This document shows, one piece after another, positions 31,975 through 41,197 of a stretch of 64,000 nt of DNA. Origin of the DNA: CADEED01 sp963839685 (lineage in GTDB: Bacteria > Pseudomonadota > Gammaproteobacteria > Steroidobacterales > Steroidobacteraceae); the NCBI GenBank assembly GCA_963839685.1, contig CAWIVS010000011.1, forward strand, positions 124,001 through 188,000, written 5' to 3'. The notes under the pieces were generated by a model that saw only the letters and a list, made by a program, of their open reading frames with translations, searched no databases and was not told where the DNA came from. How positions within the stretch are numbered: the stretch's first letter is position 1; each line of letters opens with the position of its first letter. A program made the position numbers and the translations under genes.

Positions 31975-34749
31975 ATGAACACGCGTCCGGATCTTGTCCT
32001 CGTCGACGGCTCGTCCTACCTGTATCGCGCATTCAATGCGCTGCCGCCGTTCAGCAACTCGCGTGGCGAACCCACCGGCGCCGTGTTCGGCGTGCTCAAC
32101 ATGCTCGCGAAGTTTCTCAAGGACTACGACCCGGAACGCATCGCGGTGGTGTTCGATGCTCCCGGCAAGACGTTTCGCGACGATTTGTTCGCCGAATACA
32201 AGGCGCATCGCCCGCCGATGCCGGACGACCTGCGTGCGCAGATTCAGCCGCTGTTCGATGCGGTGAAGGCTCAGGGCCTGCCGATCCTGCGCGAGACGGG
32301 CGTCGAGGCCGACGACGTCATCGGCACGCTGGCGTGCGCGGCGGCGAAGGAGAATCTCAGCGTGCTGATCTCCACTGGCGACAAGGACATGGCCCAGCTG
32401 GTGTCGCCGCAGATCACGCTCATCAACACCATGAGCAACACGCTGCTCGATCGCGCCGGGGTCAAGAACAAGTTCGACGTCTTCCCCGAGCAGATCATCG
32501 ATTACCTCTCGCTGGTGGGTGACAGCTCCGACAATATTCCGGGCATCGACAAGGTGGGTCCGAAGACCGCGGCCAAGTGGCTGGCGCAGTACGTCACGCT
32601 GGACAAACTGGTGGCCGATGCCGCCAACGTGAGTGGCAAGGTGGGCGAGAACCTGCGTGCCGGTCTTGGCACTCTCGAGCTGGCGCGCAAACTTGCGACT
32701 ATCCGCACCGACCTCACGCTGCCGATGTCGCTGGATGATCTCAAGCGCAAGCCAGTCGACGTCGATGCGTTGCGTACCCTGTACACGCGGCTCGAGCTGC
32801 GCTCGCTGCTGCGGCAGCTCGATGGCGGCGCGCCACCGGAGACCGGTAGCGCCGCGCCCGCGCCGACGACCGGCGGCGCATCGGCCACGGGCACCGCGGC
32901 AATATCACTCCTCAGCGGTGACGCCCAGGCCATCGCGGCGGCGCCGCGAGCTTACGAAACCATCATCACCGAGGCGCAGCTCGACGAATGGTTGAGCAGG
33001 CTCGAGGCAGCCGAGCTGTTCGCCTTCGACACCGAGACCACCAGCCTCGAATACATGCGGGCCGAGATCGTCGGTGTGTCCTTCGCGGTGACGCCGGGCA
33101 AGGCCGCCTACTTGCCGCTCAGGCACGACTACGCCGGCGCTCCCGAGCAGCTCGACCGCGAAGCCAGCCTGGCCAGGCTCAAGCCCCTGCTCGAGTCGGA
33201 GAAACACGCCAAGCTCGGTCATCACCTCAAGTACGACGCGCACGTGCTGGCGCGTCACGGCATCGACGTGCGGGGTATGCGCTACGACTCGATGCTCGAG
33301 TCATACGTGTGGAACAGCGTATTACGCCACGACATGGATTCGGCAGCGGAGCGTTATCTCGGAATCCGCACGATTCACTACGAAGACGTCGCCGGCAAGG
33401 GGGCCAAACAGATTCCCTTCAGCCAGGTGCCCGTCGACAAGGCGGCCGAGTATTCCGCCGAGGACGCCGATGTCACGCTGCGCCTGCACCAGGTACTGTG
33501 GCCGCAGATCGCCGCGGTGCCCGCGCTCAAGTCGCTGTATGAAGAGTGCGAGCAGCCGCTGGTTCCGGTGCTGCTGCGCATGGAGGAACACGGCGTGCTG
33601 CTCGACCGGCAGATGCTGCGCACCCAGAGCAATGAACTCGCCAAGCGTCTCATGGAATTGCTCGGCGAGGCGCACCGCGAAGCTGGCGCACCCTTCAATC
33701 TCGATTCACCCAGGCAGCTCTGCACCATCCTGTTCGAGAAGATGCAATTGCCGGTGTTGCGCAAGACTCCAACGGGTCAGCCGTCGACTGCGGAAGATGT
33801 GCTCGAAGAGCTGGCCGAGAGCTACCACCTGCCGAAGCTGATCCTCGAGCACCGCAGTCTCTCCAAGCTCAAGTCCACTTACACGGACAAACTACCCGAG
33901 CAGATCAATGAAAAGACGGGCCGTGTACACACCAGTTACCACCAGGCCGTGGCGGCCACCGGCCGCCTGTCGTCGCAGGATCCGAACCTGCAGAACATCC
34001 CGATCCGCACACCCGAAGGGCGCCGCATCCGCCAGGCGTTCATCGCCCCCGAGGGCCACGTGTTGCTGGCGGCCGACTACTCGCAGATCGAGCTGCGCAT
34101 CATGGCGCACCTGTCAGGCGACCAGGGACTGCTCGACGCTTTTGCCAGCGACAAGGACATCCACCAGGCGACCGCGGCAGAGGTATTCGGCGCGAAGCTC
34201 GACGAAGTCACCGGCGACCAGCGTCGCTCGGCCAAGGCAATCAACTTCGGCCTCATCTACGGCATGAGTTCCTTTGGCCTCGCCAAGCAGCTCGGCATCA
34301 CGCGCGGCGCCGCGCAGGAATATATCGACCTGTATTTCGCGCGTTATCCAGGCGTGAAGCGCTACATGGAGGAGACTCGCGCGCAGGCCAAGTCGCAGGG
34401 TTATGTCGAGACCGTGTTCGGGCGCCGTCTCTATCTACCCGATATCAACGCGCGCAACAAACAGTTCCAGCAGGCGGCGGAGCGCGCCGCCATCAACGCG
34501 CCCATGCAGGGCACGGCCGCCGACATCATCAAGCGCGCCATGATCACCGTGGACGCCTGGTGCGGCAGTGGTGGGCGCGGCGCGCGGCTCATCATGCAGG
34601 TGCACGACGAGCTGGTACTCGAGGTGGAGCAGGCCCGGGTCGCCGAAGTCACTGGCGCGGTGCGCGAATGCATGATGGGTGCGGCCTCGCTCAAGGTGCC
34701 ACTCAAGGTCGACGCCGGTACCGGCGCCAACTGGGACGAAGCCCACTAA
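31975..34749 (+). CDS. polA: DNA polymerase I
   Basis: A 924-residue three-domain polymerase. The N-terminal 5' nuclease (about 1-290) has ETGVEADDVIGTLA and ISTGDKDMAQLV. The proofreading domain is complete: FDTETTS (D352/E354), GHHLKYDAHVL and YSAEDADVTLRL. The polymerase domain has motif A ADYSQIELR (D701), the O-helix RRSAKAINFGLIYG and motif C QVHDEL (D878). It does Okazaki-fragment processing and repair synthesis. It is apparently co-transcribed with lptM. engB lies downstream with an outer-membrane protein gene and an RNA candidate between, an expanded version of the usual polA-engB neighbourhood. Confidence 0.97.
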   Translation: MNTRPDLVLVDGSSYLYRAFNALPPFSNSRGEPTGAVFGVLNMLAKFLKDYDPERIAVVFDAPGKTFRDDLFAEYKAHRPPMPDDLRAQIQPLFDAVKAQGLPILRETGVEADDVIGTLACAAAKENLSVLISTGDKDMAQLVSPQITLINTMSNTLLDRAGVKNKFDVFPEQIIDYLSLVGDSSDNIPGIDKVGPKTAAKWLAQYVTLDKLVADAANVSGKVGENLRAGLGTLELARKLATIRTDLTLPMSLDDLKRKPVDVDALRTLYTRLELRSLLRQLDGGAPPETGSAAPAPTTGGASATGTAAISLLSGDAQAIAAAPRAYETIITEAQLDEWLSRLEAAELFAFDTETTSLEYMRAEIVGVSFAVTPGKAAYLPLRHDYAGAPEQLDREASLARLKPLLESEKHAKLGHHLKYDAHVLARHGIDVRGMRYDSMLESYVWNSVLRHDMDSAAERYLGIRTIHYEDVAGKGAKQIPFSQVPVDKAAEYSAEDADVTLRLHQVLWPQIAAVPALKSLYEECEQPLVPVLLRMEEHGVLLDRQMLRTQSNELAKRLMELLGEAHREAGAPFNLDSPRQLCTILFEKMQLPVLRKTPTGQPSTAEDVLEELAESYHLPKLILEHRSLSKLKSTYTDKLPEQINEKTGRVHTSYHQAVAATGRLSSQDPNLQNIPIRTPEGRRIRQAFIAPEGHVLLAADYSQIELRIMAHLSGDQGLLDAFASDKDIHQATAAEVFGAKLDEVTGDQRRSAKAINFGLIYGMSSFGLAKQLGITRGAAQEYIDLYFARYPGVKRYMEETRAQAKSQGYVETVFGRRLYLPDINARNKQFQQAAERAAINAPMQGTAADIIKRAMITVDAWCGSGGRGARLIMQVHDELVLEVEQARVAEVTGAVRECMMGAASLKVPLKVDAGTGANWDEAH

Positions 34750-34958
34750 CCACCGGCCGGTAGTCAGGCCGGAGCCGGTGCCGAAAGATAGCACCGGGAG
34801 TATCCGAAACCGGGGCTAACAAGGACTAGTTTGTCGCGCGCACGCGACGCTGCCAGGATGCAATCGTGTCACGCGTCACATTACTTAAATCGGTTCAGGA
34901 AACGTTAATATATTCCGGGCTCTAATGGATTTTCTAACCACCAATGGAGAGGTCTCAA
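34750..34958 (+). other. Intergenic region with likely promoter of the outer-membrane protein gene
   Basis: A 209-bp gene-free stretch. Just after polA there is a CCGGCC/GGCCGG dyad (34757-34776) without a T-tract. The last 80 bp become AT-rich, with TAATAT/TATATT at 34906-34914 as a candidate -10. The ribosome site GGAGAG precedes ATG 34959. No clear -35 was found. Confidence 0.4.
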
Positions 34959-35520
34959 ATGAACATGAAGTCCGCGGCCCTCGCCGCATTTGCCACACTT
35001 GCTCTGGCGTCCTTCGGACCGCAGGCGATGGCTGCCGACAACGGTTTCTATCTCGGCGCCGGTATTTCCCAGTCCACCACCGAACTCGAACTTGCAGGCT
35101 TCGGCAGCGACGATGTCGACGACACCGGATTCAAGATCATCGGTGGCTGGCGTCCGCTCGACTGGCTGGCCGTCGAAGCAAACTACATGGATCTCGGTGG
35201 CGATAGTGAAGAGGGCACTTCGATCGATTCGAGCGCCATCACCGTCTCGGCGCTGGTGCTCGCGGAAATCGGCATCGTCGATCTGTACGCGCGCGCCGGC
35301 ATGGCCATGTGGGACACCGAATTCTCCGATCTGGGCGAGAGTGTTTCGGATGATGGCTGGGAGCCCACCTATGGCGTCGGAGTCGGACGTTCACTTCGGC
35401 AGCCTCGGCGTGAGAGCCGAGTGGGAGACGTTCTCCGCTGAGCCTTTCGAGAATGAGATCGACGGCCTGGACCTGGATTTCAGCAGCATTACGCTGAGCG
35501 TCACGTACACGTTTCTGTAG
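34959..35520 (+). CDS. Small outer-membrane beta-barrel protein (OmpA/OmpW-like), frameshifted
   Basis: A roughly 187-residue barrel protein with a signal peptide (LAAFATLALASFGPQAMA). Alternating strands such as NGFYLGAGISQSTTEL, GFKIIGGWRPLDWLAVEANYMDLGG and ALVLAEIGIVDLYARAGM fit the porin-like/opacity barrel family. Near 35388 one extra base shifts the frame after YGVGVG; removing it restores VHFGSLGVRAEWETF and the barrel C-terminus SVTYTFL ending in Leu. It may be a lipid-exposed eight-stranded barrel of unknown role. It is inserted between polA and engB, genes that are normally close. Confidence 0.75.
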
Positions 35521-35596
35521 TATTCAGGCCACAGGTCGCATCGTAACCACATGATTCTGGGCCGAAGTTTTTTAAAAACTTTGGAACCTTTCTGGA

Positions 35597-35727
35597 GGGC
35601 CAGGTGTCTCAACACCTGAGCGCGTAAAAACGCTCCCCGCTTCCCTCCCTGAGCGGGTAGCCCGGTTCACGAGACCTGTGCCGGGTTAGTCTGGCCCCGG
35701 TGGTAAAACACCGGGGCTTTCTTTTTG
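35597..35727 (+). ncRNA. Candidate structured small RNA at the Spot 42/ErsA locus
   Basis: About 130 nt of non-coding sequence between polA and engB contains five consecutive hairpins. These are CAGGTGT/ACACCTG (35601-35618), GCGT/ACGC (35622-35633), CCCGCT/AGCGGG (35636-35657), CCCGG..CAC/GTG-CCGGG (35661-35685) and a 9-bp terminator (35694-35717) with CTTTCTTTTT. In enterobacteria this interval encodes Spot 42 and in Pseudomonas ErsA, both ending in a strong terminator. No primary-sequence match to either is claimed. An AT-rich dyad AAGTTTTT/AAAAACTT (35565-35581) lies just upstream, either a terminator for the previous gene or part of the promoter region. Confidence 0.45.
35694..35727 (+). 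terminator. Strong Rho-independent terminator
   Basis: Perfect 9-bp stem GCCCCGGTG (35694-35702) and CACCGGGGC (35709-35717) with loop GTAAAA, followed by TTTCTTTTT. It ends the RNA candidate, or the outer-membrane protein transcript if no separate RNA exists. Confidence 0.9.
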
Positions 35728-35806
35728 ACGGCTACGCTGACGAAGAAACGCCCACTTCAGGGCTAAGCCGGATTAATCGCCGCCGAAGCGGCGGCGTCCA
35801 TCAATT

Positions 35807-36403
35807 CTAAGAAGACAAAGAAGAGCCGGCCAGCATCTGGATGAGGCGCTTCTGGGCCGGTTGCACGCCGGTGCGGTCCTGCGCGGAAAACAGCTGGACG
35901 GTGGCTCGTGATCCGCACAGCGCCTGGGCTTCCTTCAGGGATGCAGCCCGCTCCCGCTGATTCAACTTGTCGGACTTCGAGAGCAACACATGCACCTGCC
36001 AGCCGGCGGCCTCGGCCCAGCCCATGAGCTGCTCGTCCTGCTCGCCAATGCCGCGCCGGATATCCACGATCAGGAACAGTCCCGTAAGGCTCTCCCTGCC
36101 CGGCAATTCCTCGATCAGCGCCGTCCACTGGCGGCGTTCCTCGGCGCGGGCGTCTGCCCATCCATAACCCGGCAGGTCGATGATGCGTCGACCGGGTTCG
36201 AGTTCGAAGAAGTTCAGTAGTTTGGTTCGACCCGGTGTGCGACTGGCGCGGGCCATGCCGTGGCGCACGATGATGGCGTTGATCGCACTCGACTTGCCGG
36301 AATTGGAGCGGCCGGCGAACGCCACTTCCCTTCCCTCGTCGGGAGGAAACTGACTGGTGCCGGCCACCGAGAGCAGGAAGCGCACATTGGGAAATAGGCT
36401 CAT
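35807..36403 (-). CDS. engB: Ribosome biogenesis GTPase EngB (YsxC/YihA)
   Basis: A 198-residue GTPase needed for 50S ribosomal subunit maturation. The P-loop is GRSNSGKSS (31-39), G3 is DLPGYG and G4 is SKSDKLN, followed by the G5-like SAQDRTG. Start ATG 36403 gives the usual family length; an in-frame extension upstream is not family-like. It is divergent from the cytochrome c4 gene, as in Pseudomonas and relatives. Confidence 0.95.
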   Translation of the reverse strand: MSLFPNVRFLLSVAGTSQFPPDEGREVAFAGRSNSGKSSAINAIIVRHGMARASRTPGRTKLLNFFELEPGRRIIDLPGYGWADARAEERRQWTALIEELPGRESLTGLFLIVDIRRGIGEQDEQLMGWAEAAGWQVHVLLSKSDKLNQRERAASLKEAQALCGSRATVQLFSAQDRTGVQPAQKRLIQMLAGSSLSS

Positions 36404-36493
36404 CGGGGCGCTCGCGCTCTCTGAATGGAGGCTAGTGTACAATTCGCCGCCTTCCAGGGAGCCCGCAAGATCATGATTGAGAGCAGATTTTCC

Positions 36494-37172
36494 ATGAAGT
36501 TGAGCGCGTGTGTTGATGACGGGTTTGTGGTTTGCCGGCGGTGCCAGCGCGCAGGAGCCCGCTGCCATGCCAGAGGCGTCAGGTTCCGTGGCTGCGGCGG
36601 GCTCGGCCGAAGCGGGTGCCACCAAGGCGGCAGTCTGCACCGCCTGTCACGGGCTGAACGGCAACAGCGTGAATCCTGAATGGCCAAATCTTGCGGGCCA
36701 GAATGCCGCCTACCTGCGCGAACAGCTGGCGATGTTCAAGGCAAAGAAGCGCAACAACCCCATCATGGCGCCGATCATCGAACCACTCACCGAACAGGAC
36801 TTCGCCGACCTCGCCGCCTACTTCGCCGCACAGACGCCGGCCGGCCTCGAGGCGGACCCGTCTTACTGGAAGGCAGGCGAAACGCTCTACCGTGCGGGCG
36901 ACGCCGCTCGCCAGATTCCGGCCTGCACGGCCTGCCACGGTCCTGCGGGCCAGGGAAATTCCGGTTCAGGTTATCCCGCGCTGCGCGCCCAGCATTCCGT
37001 GTACACCGTCAAGCAGTTGCAGGATTACCTCACCGGCAACCGTTATCGTGATGCAGCCGATCCAAACACCGTCCACGCGACGCCCAACAGCGCGATGATG
37101 GCCACCATCGCCGCACGGCTGACGCCCGAGGACATCCGTAACATCGCATCCTATCTTCAGGGCCTGCGCTAA
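36494..37172 (+). CDS. Di-haem cytochrome c4, frameshifted in the signal peptide
   Basis: A periplasmic di-haem electron carrier feeding terminal oxidases. Two CTACHG haem sites sit in repeated domains (VCTACHGLNGNS and ACTACHGPAGQG), with MAPIIEPLT and PNSAMMATIA supplying Met ligands. The natural start ATG 36494 reads MKLSA and then loses frame near 36509. Removing one base joins it to VLMTGLWFAGGASAQ, a normal signal peptide. Without the correction only a GTG at 36510 would be available, giving a truncated signal. engB-cytochrome c4-dsbA is a conserved gammaproteobacterial arrangement. Confidence 0.85.
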
Positions 37173-37196
37173 CTACCTGGCCGGAGCGCACACCGC

Positions 37197-37859
37197 ATGA
37201 GTCGCGGAATCGTCATTGCCTGTGCGCTGGTCGCGGCTGCGGCCGCCGCGACGTTTTCCATGCGCGCCTGCGGTGAAACTATCGAGTGGGAGTCAGGCGT
37301 CAACTACACCGTGCTCGGCCGCCCGCAGGCGACCAGCGTCGCGCCGGGCAAGGTCGAAGTCGCCGAAGTCTTCTGGTACGGCTGCGGTCATTGCTACGCC
37401 CTCGACCCCACGCTGGAAGCCTGGAAGACAAAGAAGCCCGCCTTCATCGAGTTCGTGCGCGTACCGGTGATCTGGGGTCCGCCGCACATGCAGCACGCGC
37501 GGCTGTACTACACGCTGCAGGCCCTCGGCCGCGGCGACCTGCATCCCAAGGTTTTCGACGCGATGCACCGGGACGGGGTCATGCTCTCGGCGGACAGCGA
37601 CGAGCAGGGGCGCGCGCTGCAGCTCGCCTTTCTGAAGCAGCATGGCGTCAGCGAGCAGCAGTTCAATGCCGCCTATGACTCGGTCGAAGTCCTGAACAAT
37701 GTGAAACGCGCCCAGACACTCACCGGCCGGTACGAAGTCGGCAGCGTCCCGGTCGTCATCGTGAACGGCACGTATTCGACCAGCGTGTCGCAGGCTGGTG
37801 GCACCGATCAGCTGCTCATTCTCATCAACGATCTCGCCGCGCGCGAGAAGCGCCGCTAG
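37197..37859 (+). CDS. dsbA: DsbA-type thiol:disulfide oxidoreductase with CGHC centre
   Basis: A 220-residue periplasmic oxidoreductase introducing disulfides into exported proteins. After an N-terminal hydrophobic signal or anchor, the thioredoxin-like domain carries FWYGCGHCYALDP (C63-G-H-C66). The cis-Pro loop is GSVPVVIVNG. Most DsbA proteins, including that of Pseudomonas, have CPHC; CGHC is the PDI-like dipeptide and should change redox potential. The position after cytochrome c4 is the usual one for dsbA in this group. An extra cysteine (MRACGE) sits near the start of the mature region. Confidence 0.85.
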   Translation: MSRGIVIACALVAAAAAATFSMRACGETIEWESGVNYTVLGRPQATSVAPGKVEVAEVFWYGCGHCYALDPTLEAWKTKKPAFIEFVRVPVIWGPPHMQHARLYYTLQALGRGDLHPKVFDAMHRDGVMLSADSDEQGRALQLAFLKQHGVSEQQFNAAYDSVEVLNNVKRAQTLTGRYEVGSVPVVIVNGTYSTSVSQAGGTDQLLILINDLAAREKRR

Positions 37860-37897
37860 TTTCTGCGCGGCAGCGAAACTGGCGCCACAGTCACCCG

Positions 37898-38872
37898 ATG
37901 CTCAGCGCCTTCGTCCCGCAACCACAAGGCCTGACGCGTTTCGAGCTGCGCGCCGGCGCGGCAATTCCAGGTGAAGCCATCTGGCTCGACCTGCTCGAGC
38001 CGACGCCAAGCGAAGAGCGGCAGGTCGAAAGCTTTCTCTCCATTGATGTACCGACACGCGACGAGATGAAGGAGATCGAGGCGTCGAACCGGCTCTATGA
38101 AGAAGACGGCGGGCTGTACATGACGGCCACCGTGATCACGAAGCTCGACTCCGATCTTCCCGAAAGCACGCAGATCACCTTCATTCTTTCCGGCTCGAAG
38201 CTGGTTACCAACCGTTACGTCGACCCGCTGCCCTTCCGCCGCTTCATCGCCTACGCGGAGCGCCATCCCAATTCCTGCAACTCGCCGCCGACGGTGCTCG
38301 CGGGCCTGGTCGAGTCGGTGATCAATCGCGTCGCGGATGTCATCGAGCGGGTTGCGACCGACCTGGATGGCGCCTCGGTGGAAGTATTCAGCGCATCCCG
38401 CCAGAAACGCGGCGCCATGCGTGACTTTCGCAAGACGCTCGAGCGCCTCGGTCAGAACGGCGAGCTCATCTCCAAAGCGCGCGAAAGCCTGGTGAGTCTC
38501 GGCCGTCTGCTCACCTTCGTGCAGCAGAACACCACTGTGCCCATGACCGACGATGTGCGCGCCCGTTTTCGCACGCTGTCCCGCGACGTGCTGGCCATGA
38601 GCGACCACGCCTCCTTCCTGGGTACCAAGGTGTCGTTCATCCTCGATGCCACGCTCGGCCTCATCAATATCGACCAGAACAACATCCTCAAGATCTTCTC
38701 GGTGGTCACGGTTTTCCTGCTGCCGCCGTCGGTGATCGGCGCGGTGTTCGGCATGAATTTTTCGAAAATGCCCTGGTTGCACGAGAGCTGGGGTTTCTGG
38801 GCGGCCATGGGCCTGATGCTGTCATCCGCCATCGGCCCGTTCCTGTTTTTCAAGCGGAAAGGTTGGCTCTGA
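37898..38872 (+). CDS. corA: CorA family divalent-cation transporter
   Basis: A 324-residue Mg2+/Co2+ channel. A long cytoplasmic funnel domain (residues about 1-260) is followed by two C-terminal transmembrane helices. The selectivity motif after the first helix is GAVFGMNFSKMPW, containing GMN. The start ATGCTCAGC at 37898 gives normal length. It is 38 bp after dsbA and 22 bp before the tRNA gene, with no strong terminator seen between corA and the tRNA. Confidence 0.93.
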   Translation: MLSAFVPQPQGLTRFELRAGAAIPGEAIWLDLLEPTPSEERQVESFLSIDVPTRDEMKEIEASNRLYEEDGGLYMTATVITKLDSDLPESTQITFILSGSKLVTNRYVDPLPFRRFIAYAERHPNSCNSPPTVLAGLVESVINRVADVIERVATDLDGASVEVFSASRQKRGAMRDFRKTLERLGQNGELISKARESLVSLGRLLTFVQQNTTVPMTDDVRARFRTLSRDVLAMSDHASFLGTKVSFILDATLGLINIDQNNILKIFSVVTVFLLPPSVIGAVFGMNFSKMPWLHESWGFWAAMGLMLSSAIGPFLFFKRKGWL

Positions 38873-38894
38873 AAGGCTAGAATCCGCAGCCCGC

Positions 38895-38971
38895 GCGCCC
38901 GTAGCTCAGCTGGATAGAGTGGCAGCCTCCGAAGCTGCAGGTCGCTGGTTCGAATCCAGTCGGGCGCGCCA
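38895..38971 (+). tRNA. tRNA-Arg (anticodon CCG)
   Basis: A 77-nt cloverleaf. The acceptor arm GCGCCCG pairs with CGGGCGC, followed by discriminator G and encoded CCA. The D-arm is GCTC-AGCTGGATA-GAGT. The anticodon stem GCAGC/GCTGC has loop CTCCGAA, so the anticodon is CCG, reading CGG arginine codons. The T-arm is GCTGG-TTCGAAT-CCAGT. No phage or integrase gene is next to it. Confidence 0.97.
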
Positions 38972-39006
38972 GATTCCTCGACAACGACCGGATATACTTC
39001 GCGCCC

Positions 39007-39519
39007 ATGAGCAAACAGGACTCCCATTTCTTCAACAATTTCAGTCTGGTACTCGGCATCTTGTTTGCCGTCACCCTCGGAATGTTCGCCTTCGCCAGGC
39101 ATATCGGTGCCAAGCATCAACTCGCGCAGCTCAGTGCCGACGCGCGCACCGTGGCGGGCGTCGAGGAACGGCTCCAGCCGGTGGCCCGCATCGCCGTTGC
39201 CGGCCAGGACAATACGGCGCTCAAGATCGAAACCGCAGGTCCCGCCATGCCCGTCGCGGCGCTTCCGCAGGATGGGACTGCCGCCTACGAGACTGCCTGT
39301 GCGGCGTGCCATGGCGCGGGAATCGCCGGCGCTCCCAAGACAGGAGACAAGTCGGCGTGGGGCCCGCGCATCGCGCAGGGCAAGGACACGCTCTACAACC
39401 ACGCCCTCCACGGCTTCAACGGCAAGACCGGCGTCATGCCCGCCAAGGGCGGTCGCGCCGACTGGCCGGATGACCTGGTCAAGCAGGCGGTCGATCACAT
39501 GCTCGACATGAACAAGTAA
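39007..39519 (+). CDS. Membrane-anchored cytochrome c5-like protein
   Basis: A 170-residue mono-haem cytochrome. An N-terminal uncleaved anchor (FSLVLGILFAVTLGMFAFA) is followed by a spacer and a c5-type domain with the haem site ETACAACHGAGIAG and the Met ligand in GVMPAKGG. It probably shuttles electrons to cytochrome oxidase at the inner membrane. It starts 36 bp after the tRNA and ends at a very strong bidirectional terminator shared with the convergent comM. Confidence 0.9.
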   Translation: MSKQDSHFFNNFSLVLGILFAVTLGMFAFARHIGAKHQLAQLSADARTVAGVEERLQPVARIAVAGQDNTALKIETAGPAMPVAALPQDGTAAYETACAACHGAGIAGAPKTGDKSAWGPRIAQGKDTLYNHALHGFNGKTGVMPAKGGRADWPDDLVKQAVDHMLDMNK

Positions 39520-39542
39520 CCGCGAACCAGCATCGCATCGAA

Positions 39543-39580
39543 CGGGCCCCAGGATTCAGATCCTGGGGCCCGTTTTTTTT
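39543..39580. terminator. Strong terminator between cytochrome c5 and comM
   Basis: A perfect 13-bp stem (CGGGCCCCAGGAT / ATCCTGGGGCCCG) with loop TCAG is followed by eight T residues on the plus strand. It lies 24 bp after the cytochrome stop and 7 bp from the comM stop, so it may serve both convergent genes. Confidence 0.95.
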
Positions 39581-39586
39581 GTGTCT

Positions 39587-41116
39587 TCACGAATTGATCG
39601 CGCGCCGCAGTTGCAGAGCCTCGGCGAGATGCGCCGGAGCCAATGCCGCCGCCTCGTCGAGATCGGCGATGGTGCGCGCCACGCGCAATACGCGATGAAC
39701 CCCGCGCGCCGACAATTGCAGCCGCGCGCGTGCGTGTGTCAGCAGCGCACGGCACAGACGATCGATGCGGCAGGTTTCCTTGGTCTCGGCGGCCGTGAGC
39801 TCGGCATTGAGTTTTCCGCTGCGCGCAATCTGGCGATCTCGGACCGCGCGCACACGCTCGGCAACCCTGGCGCTGCTGAGGGTCGCGGCCGCCGTGCTTT
39901 CATGCGCCAGCAGCTCGTCGTCCGGTACCGTCGCGACTTCCACGCGCAAGTCGATTCGATCGAGCAGCGGACCGGAGATGCGTGCGCGATAACGTGCAAT
40001 CTCCGGCGGTGCGCAGCGGCATTTGCCCGATACATCTCCGAGGTAGCCGCACGGACACGGATTCATCGCCGCCACCAGCTGAAAGCGTGCCGGGTATTCG
40101 ACCTGCAACGCGGCGCGCGAAATGGCCACCACGCCGGTTTCGAGCGGCTCGCGCAATGACTCGAGCACGCGCCGATCGAACTCCGGCAACTCATCGAGAA
40201 ACAACACACCGCGGTGCGCGAGGCTGACTTCTCCCGGGCGCGCGTTTGGACCACCGCCGATGATGGCGCTCGCCGACGCGCTGTGGTGTGGCGCGCGAAA
40301 CGGCCGCCGCCCGAAGTCGCGCGCGTCGAAACCGCGACTGCTCACCGAGGCGATGGAGGCCACATCGAGTGCCTGATCCGCCGGAAGACCCGGCAGTAAT
40401 CCGGGCAGACGCTGCGCCAGCATGCTCTTGCCGGTGCCAGGTGGACCGATCAACAACACGCTGTGGCCACCGGCGGCGGCAATGACCATGGCGCGCTTGC
40501 CCAGCGCCTGGCCGCAGACATCGGCGAGATCCATGGAGAAGTCCCCACGGCGTGGCGCCGGGATTTCGTCTGCCGGCAACTGACCTGCGCTGATTGGTGC
40601 GCGCGCCGCGGACAGCTCGCAGACTGCCAACAAGTTGCCGGCGCCCACCGCGGCCGACGGCGCGGCGAGTCGCGCCTCGTTCAGGTTGCCATCCGGCACC
40701 ACGACACTGTGCGAGTCGCGCGCGGCATGCGCGGCTGCCAGCAAAATTCCCTTGATGGGTTTGAGTTCTCCAGCCAGGCCAAGCTCGCCGTAGAACTCGC
40801 GCGCCGCGAACCAGGCGCCGGCGTCAGGCAGTTGCGACGAAGCGAGCAGGATGCCGAGTGCGATTGGCAGGTCGTAGCGACAGCCTTCCTTGGGAAGATC
40901 GGCAGGCGAGAGATTGACGGTGATGCGGCCGGCCGGGAACTCGAAACCGGAGTTGGCGAGCGCCGCGCGCACGCGGTCCTTGCTTTCCTTCACGGCGGTG
41001 GCGGGCAAGCCCACGATGGAAAACGTGGGCAGGCCGCTGCCGAGATGAACTTCGACGTCGACCCTGGGGGCGGCCAGCCCGAGCTGCGCGCGGCTCGCGA
41101 CGCGGGCTATTGCCAT
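39587..41116 (-). CDS. comM: ComM/YifB-type Mg-chelatase-like AAA+ ATPase
   Basis: A 509-residue AAA+ helicase that promotes branch migration during natural transformation. An N-terminal Lon-like domain (VDVEVHLGSGLPTFSIVGLP, NLSPADLPKEG) precedes Walker A GPPGTGKS and Walker B VLFLDELPEF. A Cys-rich block CPCGYLGDVSGKCRC leads to the sensor region LLDRIDLRVEV. Start ATG 41116 matches the family N-terminus MAIARVASRAQLG. It lies downstream of ubiK in the same direction with an 81-bp gap. Confidence 0.93.
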   Translation of the reverse strand: MAIARVASRAQLGLAAPRVDVEVHLGSGLPTFSIVGLPATAVKESKDRVRAALANSGFEFPAGRITVNLSPADLPKEGCRYDLPIALGILLASSQLPDAGAWFAAREFYGELGLAGELKPIKGILLAAAHAARDSHSVVVPDGNLNEARLAAPSAAVGAGNLLAVCELSAARAPISAGQLPADEIPAPRRGDFSMDLADVCGQALGKRAMVIAAAGGHSVLLIGPPGTGKSMLAQRLPGLLPGLPADQALDVASIASVSSRGFDARDFGRRPFRAPHHSASASAIIGGGPNARPGEVSLAHRGVLFLDELPEFDRRVLESLREPLETGVVAISRAALQVEYPARFQLVAAMNPCPCGYLGDVSGKCRCAPPEIARYRARISGPLLDRIDLRVEVATVPDDELLAHESTAAATLSSARVAERVRAVRDRQIARSGKLNAELTAAETKETCRIDRLCRALLTHARARLQLSARGVHRVLRVARTIADLDEAAALAPAHLAEALQLRRAINS

Positions 41117-41197
41117 AACGAAAACATGGTCACGACAACTTCCTTGTCCCGCTCTTCTTGTCCAGCATGGCCGGCATCCTTGCCGGCCCGGCATGCC

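Noticed and set aside
38895..38971. tRNA-Arg as a possible integration site
   Set aside because: No integrase, no repeated 3' tRNA end and no foreign genes nearby; neighbours are ordinary housekeeping genes.
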